A DNA stretch of 39,403 bases from Verrucomicrobiota bacterium (GTDB taxonomy: Bacteria > Verrucomicrobiota > Verrucomicrobiia > Opitutales > Opitutaceae): contig JAFEGX010000050.1 in assembly GCA_018239675.1 (NCBI GenBank), forward strand, positions 1 through 39,403, read 5' to 3'. The translations under genes were made by a program, and so were the position numbers. The notes below the pieces were generated by a model. That model saw only the letters and a program-made list of their open reading frames with translations, was not told the DNA's origin and made no database searches. The number at the start of each line of letters is the position of its first letter. Position 1 is the stretch's first letter. Below, one piece after another: positions 1 through 8,494 of this stretch.

Positions 1-135
1 ATGAGGACGACGGGCTGACATCCGCGGACCTCGACGAAGGTCGACGCCAGCACCGAACGTCGGAGGTCGTCCGAGTCGTGTGGACGTAAAACGAAACGAC
101 CGCGCCATTTCCTCTCGAGCGAATTCAATAATGGT

Positions 136-279
136 GTAGCCGCAAAGAGGCGCAAAAAACGCTGATCAATCCGATTGCAGCTCCAGCGGCAGAGGGATCG
201 GTTGCCTCGGGTTCTTGCCCTAGTTGGGCGCAACGCGGTAGGATGAGTTCTTGCGCCTTTTGCGCATCTTTGCGGCTAC
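136..279. repeat. Family A inverted repeat pair
   Basis: Two facing arms, 136-162 and 251-279, share the core GCCGCAAAGA-GCGCAAAA and its reverse complement, separated by about 88 bases. The words recur every 9-10 bases. Related pairs occur at 1334-1403 and 17775-17891 and a single arm at 14362-14393. The pair lies in a gene-free stretch. A transcript could fold the two arms into a stem of about 25 base pairs with a few mismatches. Confidence 0.75.
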
Positions 280-330
280 AAGCCTTGTTGATATGCTCAA
301 ACACTATTGGCACCCGGCGCCGCACCCTCC

Positions 331-376
331 TTCGGCGTCCGATGTTCGGCGTTCGGTATGCTGTATTCTATTCCCT
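331..376. repeat. Family F heptamer array, single arm
   Basis: About six consecutive degenerate heptamers of the type CGGCGTT or CGGTATT, drifting to CTGTATT and CTATTCC. The 7-base register is kept throughout. No facing partner is seen inside the window. A single family E arm (word GTTGAAA) follows at 406-425, next to the MOSC start. Confidence 0.55.
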
Positions 377-449
377 GGCCTCCGCGTTTCCCTCCGGATT
401 GTACGATGAACGTTGAAAGTTGCCCCTCGAGCGCCGAGCGTCCCGCACC

Positions 450-1262
450 ATGCACGTCTCCGCCATCTACCTCTACCCCGTGAAATCGCTCCGCGGGTTT
501 GCGGTGACGTCCGCGGACGTGGATGAGCTGGGGTTCGTCGGCGACCGCCGGTTTCTCGTCGTGGACGAGCGCGGCCAGTTTCTCACGCAGCGCACGCTTC
601 CGCGCATGGCGCTGGTCGAGGCGGCGCTGGCCGACCGTGACCTCGTGCTGCGGGCGCCGCACATGGGCGCCTGCTCGGTTCCACGCCAGGCGACCGGGCC
701 CGTGGAGGAGGTCACGGTGCGAGTCTGGAAAAGCGAGGGTCTGCGCGCCGAGGACTGCGGCGTGGAGGTGGCGGTCTGGCTCTCCGAGTTTCTCCGCACG
801 CCCTGCCGACTCGTCCGCATTGGGCCGGCGTTCCGTCGTCCCGTGGCCAAGCCCGGCAAGTCGCGGCCGGACGACGTGCTGGCGTTCGCCGACGGCTACC
901 CGTTCATGGTGCTCAGCGACGCCTCGCTCGCCGACCTCAACGGGCGCCTCGACGAGCCGCTGCCGATGAATCGCTTCCGGCCGAGCTTCGTGATCGGCGG
1001 CGCGACGCCGTTCGCCGAGGACACCTGGCTGCGGGTCCGGGTCGGGCCGGTGACCTTCCGCGCCGGTGGGCCGTGCGCCCGCTGCATCGTCACGACGACC
1101 GACCAGCTCACCGCCGAACGCGGCAAGGAGCCCCTGCGCACCCTCGCAATGTACCGCCGCGATCCCGAGGATCCGACCGACGTGAACTTCGGCCAGAACC
1201 TGATCCACGAAACCATGCGCGGCACGATCCGCGTCGGCGACCCGGTTGAAGTGCTAATGTAG
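450..1262 (+). CDS. MOSC domain-containing protein
   Basis: 270-residue protein with an N-terminal MOSC beta-barrel domain (about residues 1-110, beginning MHVSAIYLYPVKSLRG) followed by the MOSC domain proper (about 150-265). The GGPCARC segment near residue 210 carries the conserved cysteine of the family. MOSC proteins are linked to molybdenum cofactor sulfur transfer and to molybdoenzymes such as mARC/YcbX, which reduce N-hydroxylated compounds. Length and domain order match the YcbX/mARC type. No C-terminal 2Fe-2S ferredoxin domain is present, unlike E. coli YcbX. The ATG at 450 is chosen because homology starts there; a TTG at 420 lies in a repeat arm. It stands alone, converging on the URO-D gene. 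Confidence 0.85.
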   Translation: MHVSAIYLYPVKSLRGFAVTSADVDELGFVGDRRFLVVDERGQFLTQRTLPRMALVEAALADRDLVLRAPHMGACSVPRQATGPVEEVTVRVWKSEGLRAEDCGVEVAVWLSEFLRTPCRLVRIGPAFRRPVAKPGKSRPDDVLAFADGYPFMVLSDASLADLNGRLDEPLPMNRFRPSFVIGGATPFAEDTWLRVRVGPVTFRAGGPCARCIVTTTDQLTAERGKEPLRTLAMYRRDPEDPTDVNFGQNLIHETMRGTIRVGDPVEVLM

Positions 1263-1333
1263 AGACGCAGCACGGCGGGCGGCTTTCAACGGTCAGCTCG
1301 ACTGGTCACGCCATCCGGACCGCCCTCGAGCAG

Positions 1334-1403
1334 GGCCGCAAGCAAGCACAGGAGGCGCAAGATCGAATCGGGACTCTTGCGCCGTCTGCGCCGATTCACG
1401 GCC
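1334..1403. repeat. Family A inverted repeat pair between convergent genes
   Basis: Arms at 1334-1362 and 1374-1403 face each other across only 11 bases, with GGCGCAAGA matched by TCTTGCGCC at the inner ends and GGCCG matched at the outer ends. It sits between the stops of two convergent genes (MOSC and URO-D) and could act as a bidirectional transcript end. There is no adjacent T run. Confidence 0.7.
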
Positions 1404-1479
1404 CCCTCAATATCGTGGACCTCCCTTTCGCAGCTGACGGTCGAGCACCGACGACTGCTCCCTCCGACCCGCGCCGGCG

Positions 1480-2553
1480 CTACCGATAGCGGCCGTGCCG
1501 CCGCGCGGTCTCGTACATCGCAACCACGTTTTCGGTCGGGGAATTGTCCTGGAGCTGATGGGTCGGCGAGAAGCAGTACCCGCCGCCCGGCATCATGGTC
1601 TCGAGGATGCGCCGGCAGTCCGCGACGGTCGCGGCGACGGTGCCGGTCGCGACCGGCCCGGCCGTGCTGATGCATCCGTGGAACGCGAGGCGGCCGCCGA
1701 ACCGCTGCTTGAGATAGGGGGGCGACATGTTCTTCGCCTCGGGCTGCAGGGTGTCGACGGCGTCGATGCCCATCTCGATGAAGTCGTCGAACGCCCAGCT
1801 GCTGGAGCCGCACGAGTGGATCATGACCGGCAGGTTGTACGCCTTGGCGACGTCCACCATCCGCTGGTGAAACGGGCGCAGCTGCCGCCGATAGAGCGCC
1901 CCGCTGATGGTCGGGCCGATCTGCGTGCCCAGATCCTCGCCCAGCCACACAAAGTCGATCCCGCCGCGCGCCGCCTCCAGCGTCCGCGACAGCACCTCGA
2001 GCAGGATCTCGGACCGGCGCGCGGCGAGCAGCATGCCGGCCGGGTCGTCGGTGAGCAGGTCGACCAGCGTCTGCTCCATCGTGCGGAGCATGCCGTTGCC
2101 GTTGATGATGTCGGGCAGGCCCGCGTGGCCGGTGTAGACCGCGTGATCGCCGTACTTCCAGCTCTGCTCGCGCACGAAATTGTAATCGAAGTCATCGGGG
2201 GACGGGAGCGGCCATTCCGCGACCTCGTCCTCCGTCGCCTCCTGGAGCGGAAAGTCGCAGAAGTCCCAGTATCCGCCCGACTCGTGCTCGATCCAGCGCC
2301 GGTGGATGCCCCAGTCGTCGACCAGCACGCCGCGCTCCGGCTGGTCGGCGTGGAGGCGCGGGCCGACGTACGGCGGCTGCACGCCGCGGAAGTCGACCTG
2401 CAGGGCCTGCAGCAGGCCCTCGTGGTCGTCGACGGCGAGGCCGAAATGCTCCTTGAGGCGCCGGTCGATGCCCGGATTGGCAAAATAGTCGATCGGCACC
2501 CGGTCGGGTTCCTGGCACGCGAGCGCGAGCAGGACGCGTTCCTTCGAGGTCAT
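1480..2553 (-). CDS. Uroporphyrinogen decarboxylase-family protein (corrinoid methyltransferase-like)
   Basis: 357-residue URO-D fold protein starting MTSKERVLLAL. The family includes both heme-pathway decarboxylases and the MtaA/MtbA-type enzymes that move methyl groups from a corrinoid protein. Here the sequence has H246-x-C248 (in IHSCGSS), C294 (FHGC) and C327 (GGYCFS). A His-x-Cys...Cys set is the zinc site of methylcobamide methyltransferases and is not expected in HemE. I therefore favour a methyl transfer or demethylation role in catabolism over heme synthesis, as inference. No corrinoid protein is adjacent. It is divergent from the OPT transporter with a 156-base gap. No Shine-Dalgarno sequence precedes the ATG. 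Confidence 0.8.
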   Translation of the reverse strand: MTSKERVLLALACQEPDRVPIDYFANPGIDRRLKEHFGLAVDDHEGLLQALQVDFRGVQPPYVGPRLHADQPERGVLVDDWGIHRRWIEHESGGYWDFCDFPLQEATEDEVAEWPLPSPDDFDYNFVREQSWKYGDHAVYTGHAGLPDIINGNGMLRTMEQTLVDLLTDDPAGMLLAARRSEILLEVLSRTLEAARGGIDFVWLGEDLGTQIGPTISGALYRRQLRPFHQRMVDVAKAYNLPVMIHSCGSSSWAFDDFIEMGIDAVDTLQPEAKNMSPPYLKQRFGGRLAFHGCISTAGPVATGTVAATVADCRRILETMMPGGGYCFSPTHQLQDNSPTENVVAMYETARRHGRYR

Positions 2554-2709
2554 GGGGGGTGGAAATGGGCTGGCGCCCAGATTGAAGACAATTCGCGCGG
2601 AAAAGGCGCTCGAATTCGCGAGGCCGCCGGACGATTTCGCCCTCGCCCGTCCCGGGTCCTTCCCTATCTTGCCCGCTTCGGCCCGCGCCGACTTTCTTTC
2701 CCCAACCCC

Positions 2710-4632
2710 ATGGATCGCCCGCCTTCGCCCTCCTCGCCCGCCCCGGATCCCAACCTCGACGCGCCCCTGCGCGTGGAACCCTACGCCGGCTCGCCGGAGC
2801 AGGTGGAGGAGCAGTGGTACCGCGAGGTCTACCTCGGGCGCGGCGACACCGTGCCGCAGCTGACCTGGCGGGCGGTCCTGATGGGCACGGTGCTCGGCGG
2901 CATCCTCTCGCTGACCAACCTCTACATCGGACTCAAGTCCGGCTGGGGCTTCGGCGTGGCCATCACCGCCTGCATCATCTCGTACGCCACGTGGTCGGTC
3001 CTCCTGCGGATCGGCTGGGCCCGGACGCCGATGACGATCCTCGAGAACAACTGCATGCAGTCGACGGCGAGCGCGGCGGGCTACTCGACGGGCACCACCC
3101 TGGTGTCGGCCTTCGCGGCGTACTTCATGATCAACAACCGGTCGCTGCCGCTCGGCCTGATGCTCGCGTGGGTGTTCTTCCTGGCGGTGCTCGGCGTGAC
3201 CATGGCCATCCCGATGAAGCGGCAGATGCTCAACGTCGAGCAGCTCCGCTTCCCGACGGGCATCGCGACGGCCGAGACGCTCCGCGCCCTGTATTCCAAG
3301 GGCCAGCGCGCGGCGCAGTCGGCGCGCGCCCTCACGATCGGCGCGGTGGCGGCGGCCATCAGCCAGTTCTGGACCGACGGCCTCACGCTCATCAGCAACC
3401 GGCTCGCGCCGTTCGCCCTCGGCAGCCTGGTCGACCGGGTCAACAATGTCGTGTTCGGCCCGGCCTGGATCGGGCGCACGGTCACGTTCGTGTGGGACCC
3501 GATCTTCATCGCGGCCGGCGTGCTGATGGGCCTGCGCCCGGCGGCGAGCATCTTCCTCGGCGGCACGCTCTGCTGGGCGGTGTTCGTCCCGATCATGCAG
3601 GCCAAGGGGATCATCACGGGCTCGGGCTACCGCGAGGTGGTGCCCTGGACCCTCTGGGGCGGCGTCTCGTGCATGGTGGCCTCGGGCCTGCTCGCGTTCG
3701 TGCTGCAGTGGCGGACGATCGCCCGCGCGTTCCGCGGGCTCGGCGCGATGCTGGGCCAGAAGGGTCCCCGCAACGGGATCGATGCGATCGAGACGCCCAT
3801 GTCCTGGTTTGTCATCGCCCAACTGGTCACGCTCGCCGCCCTCGCCTGGCTCGCCAAGGCCAGCTTCAACATGCCGGTCTGGCAGAGCGCGATCGCGGTG
3901 TTCATGTCGTTCTTCCTCGCGCTCGTCGCCTGCCGCGTGACCGGCGAGACCGACACCACCCCGACCGGCGCGATGGGCAAGGTGACGCAGCTGATCTTCG
4001 GCGCGCTGAGCCCCGGCAACATGAACGTCAACCTGATGAGCGCCAACATCACCTCGAGCGCGGCCATCTCGTCCGCCGACCTCCTGACCGACCTGAAGAG
4101 CGGCTACCTGCTCGGCGCGCATCCGCGGAAGCAGTTCCTGGCCCAGTTTGCCGGCATCTTCATCGGCACGATCGCCACGGTGCTGGCGTTCATGGTCATG
4201 GTGCCGACGGCCGACGTGCTCGGTTCCGACAAATTTCCGGCGCCGGCCGCCCAGTCCTGGCGCGCCGTGGCGCTCGCGCTGAGCAAGGGCTTCGAGTCCC
4301 TCGAACCCGTCAAGGTCTGGTCCATCGCCATCGGCGCGGCTATTGGCGTCATTCTCACGCTGCTGCCGCGCTGGTTTCCCCGGCAGGCCAAGTGGATTCC
4401 CCTCGCCTCGGGCGTCGGCCTCTCGTGGACGATGCACTGGTACTACGGCTTCCTGTTTTTCATCGGCGGCCTGCTCGGCTGGCTGATCGAGCGGAAGCGC
4501 CCCGCGTTCGCCGACCTCTACAACTACCCGGTCGCCTCCGGCGTGATCGCCGGCGGCTCACTCATGGGCGTCCTGCTGATCTTCTGGGAAAACCTGCCCG
4601 TCGTCCTGCACCAGCTGTTCAGCGGACATTGA
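2710..4632 (+). CDS. OPT family oligopeptide transporter
   Basis: 640-residue polytopic membrane protein. After a proline-rich cytoplasmic N-terminus (about 1-55), long hydrophobic segments run to the C-terminus. The LTNLYIGLKSGWGFG segment near residue 73 is characteristic of OPT proteins, as are the NNCMQSTASAAGY and MNVNLMSANITSSAA segments. OPT members import small peptides or metal-chelator complexes by proton coupling; the substrate here cannot be read from the sequence. The length fits bacterial OPT proteins of the EspB/YSL-like group. It is transcribed alone, divergent from the URO-D gene. The leader before the ATG is pyrimidine-rich and lacks a Shine-Dalgarno sequence. Confidence 0.9.
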   Translation: MDRPPSPSSPAPDPNLDAPLRVEPYAGSPEQVEEQWYREVYLGRGDTVPQLTWRAVLMGTVLGGILSLTNLYIGLKSGWGFGVAITACIISYATWSVLLRIGWARTPMTILENNCMQSTASAAGYSTGTTLVSAFAAYFMINNRSLPLGLMLAWVFFLAVLGVTMAIPMKRQMLNVEQLRFPTGIATAETLRALYSKGQRAAQSARALTIGAVAAAISQFWTDGLTLISNRLAPFALGSLVDRVNNVVFGPAWIGRTVTFVWDPIFIAAGVLMGLRPAASIFLGGTLCWAVFVPIMQAKGIITGSGYREVVPWTLWGGVSCMVASGLLAFVLQWRTIARAFRGLGAMLGQKGPRNGIDAIETPMSWFVIAQLVTLAALAWLAKASFNMPVWQSAIAVFMSFFLALVACRVTGETDTTPTGAMGKVTQLIFGALSPGNMNVNLMSANITSSAAISSADLLTDLKSGYLLGAHPRKQFLAQFAGIFIGTIATVLAFMVMVPTADVLGSDKFPAPAAQSWRAVALALSKGFESLEPVKVWSIAIGAAIGVILTLLPRWFPRQAKWIPLASGVGLSWTMHWYYGFLFFIGGLLGWLIERKRPAFADLYNYPVASGVIAGGSLMGVLLIFWENLPVVLHQLFSGH

Positions 4633-4685
4633 CGCCGACTCGCGCCCGCTCACGCCACTCGCGTTCCGCCGGCGCCCCGTTCAAC

Positions 4686-5072
4686 TCACTCGTCGTGCGG
4701 CCGGCTGCGGCTGGCCTTGAGGCCCGCGCGACGGCGCTTGGCGGCGACCATGCGGAATTTCTGGGTCCGGCTCTTCTGGCGGGTCTGGCGGAGCCTCCGC
4801 TGCTGCTCGTCCTGCCGCGCGGCCGCGGCCGCGCTCCGCAGCGCCTCGAGCTTCGTGCACAGCTCAAGCCAGGCCAGCTCGCGATTCGCAGTCTGTGACC
4901 GTTCGCGCTGGCAGCGGACCTCGAGGCCCGTCGGCCGATGCCGGAGCCAGACCGTGGAACTGGTCTTGTTGATCTTCTGGCCACCCGGACCGGAGCCCCG
5001 GACAAACCGTTCTTCAACGTCGGCAAGCTGGACCCCAACCGCGGCGAGCCGCCTGGCCAGTTCGTCGTTCAT
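4686..5072 (-). CDS. Peptide chain release factor-like protein (GGQ domain only)
   Basis: 128-residue protein consisting of the RF-1 domain only. The catalytic GGQ lies at residues 30-32 in GSGPGGQKINKTSS, followed by a basic C-terminal helix rich in Arg and Lys (about 85-125). This architecture resembles ArfB/YaeJ and ICT1, which hydrolyse peptidyl-tRNA on stalled ribosomes; it has no stop-codon recognition domains. The basic tail is consistent with entry into the mRNA channel. The ATG at 5072 is used; an upstream in-frame start would add 28 residues with no family support. Its stop is 53 bases from the convergent OPT stop, and no hairpin terminator is obvious between them. Confidence 0.8.
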   Translation of the reverse strand: MNDELARRLAAVGVQLADVEERFVRGSGPGGQKINKTSSTVWLRHRPTGLEVRCQRERSQTANRELAWLELCTKLEALRSAAAAARQDEQQRRLRQTRQKSRTQKFRMVAAKRRRAGLKASRSRPHDE

Positions 5073-5467
5073 GCAGAGGAGCGTGACGCGCCGCGGTCCG
5101 GATTCAAGTGCGGGGCCGGGTTCCCGGGACCCGGGTCTTTGGGTGGGCTGATTCAATCGGGTTCACCACCAAGGGCGCGAAGGACGCGAAGATCGGACGC
5201 CAGATTCCCACGGGCATCCAACTGGCGAGCGGACCCCGGCCCAGGTTGAGACTGGCCATCGCAGGGCGGCCAGGCGGCGGCCGGAAGCCGTGGACGATTT
5301 TGGCGTTTGGCGCTTTGGCGTTTGGAATCTCGCGCGATCGACCTCTGCCGTCCCAAGTCCTCCGCCTCTTTGGGGTGGTAAAGCCCTAGCCGGGGCCCTT
5401 TTCTCATGGAAACTTTCCCCCGGGTTTGGAGTCAAACAGTCCCTCCCCCGACCCATCGATTTTACCC
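5073..5467. other. Intergenic region upstream of the Bat operon
   Basis: 395 bases without a gene, between the divergent release-factor-like gene and moxR. The middle is occupied by the nested repeat at 5160-5385. The remaining 80 bases before moxR are mixed sequence with pyrimidine-rich stretches; the operon promoter must lie here or inside the repeat, but no clear -35/-10 pair can be named. Confidence 0.5.
5160..5385. repeat. Nested repeat: family C arms around one family D arm
   Basis: A family C arm (5160-5196, 9-base words of the type GAAGGACGC) faces a degraded C arm (5355-5385, CCTCTTTGGGGTGGTAAAGCC). Between them lies a single family D arm (5295-5326, words of the type TTTGGCG). The opposite nesting, C inside D, occurs at 30570-30836. 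It lies upstream of the Bat operon rather than between convergent genes. Confidence 0.65.
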
Positions 5468-6430
<963 letters not shown>

Positions 6431-6432
6431 AC

Positions 6433-7329
6433 GTGGTCGTCGAGCCGACAACGTCCCCCAACCCGCTGGCGGTGCTCCGCCAGCTGGAGTGGCGCGTGCG
6501 CCACGCGGTCGAGAACGTCCTCAGCGGCGAGTACCGCTCGACCTTCCGCGGCCGGGGCATGGAGTTCGACCAGGTGGTCAAGTACGAGTTCGGCGACGAT
6601 GTCCGCGACATCGACTGGAACGTCACCGCGCGGCTGGGCGAGCCTTACCGGAAGAAATTCGTCGAGGAGCGCGAGGTCACGGTGCTGCTGGTGTTCGAGG
6701 ACTCCCCGTCGCTGCGCTTCGGCTCCGGCGCGCAGTCCAAGCGCGAGGCCCTGCTGGAGCTCGCCGGCCTGGTCATGCTCCTCGGTGCCGTGAACCGCGA
6801 CCGCGTCGGCTTCGTCCACGCCGCCCCGGGCGGCAACCTCCTGCGCGAGCCGGTCCGCGGCCGCGGCGCGATTCTCCACGCGGCGGCCACGCTGCTCGCC
6901 CGGCCGGCCCCCGGTCCCGCCGACGGCCCCGCCGAGATCCCGTGGCGCTTCCTCGCCCGCGCCGCGCCCAAGCACAGCGTGCTGCTGTGGCTGGGCGACT
7001 TTCCGCCGCGGGCCGAGCCCGAGGGCTGGCCCGTGCTCCAGCAGCGGTACCAGACCATGGGTTTCCGGGTCGACGACCCGTGGGACCGGGCCCTCCCGCC
7101 GGGCGAGAGCTTCGCCGCCTACGACCCGACCGCCGGGCGGCTCGTGACCATCGAGGGCAGCGCCGCCGAGCGCGCCGCCCACGCCGAGTGGCACGCGCGC
7201 CGCGAGGCCGCGTGGCAGGCGCTGTTCCCCGACCGCCTCAGCCGGCTGGCCGTCGGCACCGCCCAGAACCGGCTCGAGGCCCTCGTGCGCTTCTTTCAGG
7301 CGCGAATGCTTCGGCGGGCCCCCCGCTGA
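6433..7329 (+). CDS. DUF58 domain-containing protein
   Basis: 298-residue protein starting at a GTG two bases after the moxR stop. It has the DUF58 signature around residues 35-65 (YRSTFRGRGMEFD, then DVRDIDWNVTAR) and a von Willebrand-like fold downstream beginning with VTVLLVFEDSPS. No membrane segment is evident, so it is probably cytoplasmic or peripheral. DUF58 proteins accompany MoxR ATPases and VWA membrane proteins and are thought to link the ATPase to them; the exact biochemical role is unknown. An ordinary member of the Bat operon in position 2. Confidence 0.9.
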   Translation: MVVEPTTSPNPLAVLRQLEWRVRHAVENVLSGEYRSTFRGRGMEFDQVVKYEFGDDVRDIDWNVTARLGEPYRKKFVEEREVTVLLVFEDSPSLRFGSGAQSKREALLELAGLVMLLGAVNRDRVGFVHAAPGGNLLREPVRGRGAILHAAATLLARPAPGPADGPAEIPWRFLARAAPKHSVLLWLGDFPPRAEPEGWPVLQQRYQTMGFRVDDPWDRALPPGESFAAYDPTAGRLVTIEGSAAERAAHAEWHARREAAWQALFPDRLSRLAVGTAQNRLEALVRFFQARMLRRAPR

Positions 7330-7334
7330 AACAT

Positions 7335-7465
7335 CAGGGACCAGGCCCCATGGACCAAGTAACAGGAGAACCAGCAACCCGACCCTGATGATCCCATCTG
7401 TGGCCAGTTTCCCTAGTCCCTTGTCACTCGTCCCTCGTCACTTCCCTTTCGCCACCTGGTCCCTG
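7335..7465. repeat. Family J heptamer inverted repeat inside the Bat operon
   Basis: Left arm 7335-7372 (heptamers of the type CAGGGAC, CATGGAC) faces right arm 7406-7465 (about eight heptamers of the type CTAGTCC, CTCGTCA). The ends CAGGGACCAGG and CCTGGTCCCTG are strongly complementary. It separates the DUF58 gene from the BatA-like gene, and the right arm overlaps the first 26 codons of the annotated BatA-like reading frame. Confidence 0.7.
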
Positions 7466-8494
7466 CCGGGCCTGCCCGGCTACATCCTGCAGGATCCCGT
7501 GTGGCTGTGGGCCCTGCTGGTGCCGCTCGTCCTGCTGCCGCTGATCCGCCAGCAGCGCCGCGTGCCGGTGCTGCTCGTGCCCTTCGCCGCCGCGTGGCAC
7601 CGGCCGTCGCTCTCGGCCCCCGGCCGCTGGCCGCTTGCGCTCGCGACCGCGGGCCTTGTGCTGCTGGTGCTGGCCCTCGCCCGGCCGCAGCGGGTCGAGG
7701 ACCGGCGCGAGGTTCACACCCAGGGCTACGACATCATGCTGGCCATCGACCTCTCGGGCTCGATGCTCGCGGAGGACTACGAGAAGGACGGCGACCGCAT
7801 CAACCGCCTGCAGGCCATCAAGCCCGTCATCCAGGCCTTCATCAACAACCGCCCGAGCGACCGCATCGGTATTGTCGTCTTCTCGGGCCGGGCCTACACC
7901 CTCGCGCCCCTGACCTTTGACCACGACTGGCTGAGCAAGCAGACGGAGCGGCTGAAGATCGGGCTGATCGAGGACGGCACGGCGATCGGCGACGGACTCG
8001 GCGTCGCCCTCACCCGCCTCGAGCAGGCGAAGCGCGAGAGCGGCGGCAAACGCTCGGGGGCGTTCGTGGTGCTGCTGACCGACGGCGCCAACAACCGCGG
8101 GACGCTGTCGCCCGAGCAGGCCACCGACATCGCCCGCAGCCGCGGAGTGCCGGTCTACACCATCGGCGCCGGCCGCGACGGCATCGTGCCGTTCCCGGTT
8201 TTCGACGACAAGGGCAACAAGATCGGCTACCGCCGCATGGCGGCCGATCTCGACGAGGGCGCGCTGCGGTCCATCGCCGAGGCCACCGGCGGCCACTTCT
8301 TCCGCGCCGCCGACACCGACACGGTCGAGTCCGCGTTCAAGGCGATCGACCGCGCGCAGAAGATCGAATTCCAGGCCAAGAGCTACCTGATCACGACGGA
8401 GCTGTTCGGGTGGCTCGCGGTCCCGGGCGCGTGCGCGATCCTGCTCGGCGCGCTCGGGGCGCGCCCGCTGTGGCACCGGGAGGCCGCCGCATGA
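7388..8494 (+). CDS. batA: BatA-like VWA domain membrane protein
   Basis: 368-residue VWA protein of the Bat (aerotolerance-related) type. Two N-terminal membrane segments (about 38-54 and 73-94) are followed by a VWA domain with the metal-binding D121-x-S123-x-S125 (IDLSGS), T in TLAPLTF and D in LLTDGAN. A last membrane segment lies near the C-terminus (about 337-358). The usual family start matches residues near 33-40 (LQDPVWLWALL), whereas residues 7-26 are encoded by a repeat arm. The true start may therefore be the GTG at 7499 (codon 38), which has AGGA six bases upstream. It is the third gene of the Bat operon and overlaps the next by 4 bases. Confidence 0.88.
   Translation: MIPSVASFPSPLSLVPRHFPFATWSLPGLPGYILQDPVWLWALLVPLVLLPLIRQQRRVPVLLVPFAAAWHRPSLSAPGRWPLALATAGLVLLVLALARPQRVEDRREVHTQGYDIMLAIDLSGSMLAEDYEKDGDRINRLQAIKPVIQAFINNRPSDRIGIVVFSGRAYTLAPLTFDHDWLSKQTERLKIGLIEDGTAIGDGLGVALTRLEQAKRESGGKRSGAFVVLLTDGANNRGTLSPEQATDIARSRGVPVYTIGAGRDGIVPFPVFDDKGNKIGYRRMAADLDEGALRSIAEATGGHFFRAADTDTVESAFKAIDRAQKIEFQAKSYLITTELFGWLAVPGACAILLGALGARPLWHREAAA

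Larger units (their letters stand above)
1..449. other. Intergenic leader with repeats, no convincing gene
   Basis: No convincing gene is visible here. A reading frame open from base 1 ends at the TGA at 16-18 and could be the last codons of a gene lying upstream of the window, but this cannot be judged from six codons. The rest holds a facing pair of family A repeats (136-162 and 251-279), a family F heptamer array (331-376) and a single family E arm (406-425) just before the MOSC gene. No clear promoter motif is seen. Confidence 0.5.

Noticed and set aside
2554..4437. Long open frame on the minus strand opposite the OPT transporter, continuous with the URO-D gene
   Set aside because: It is the antisense of a clear membrane transporter in GC-rich DNA; its translation is Arg/His/Asp-rich without any domain, and the URO-D protein starts naturally at 2553.
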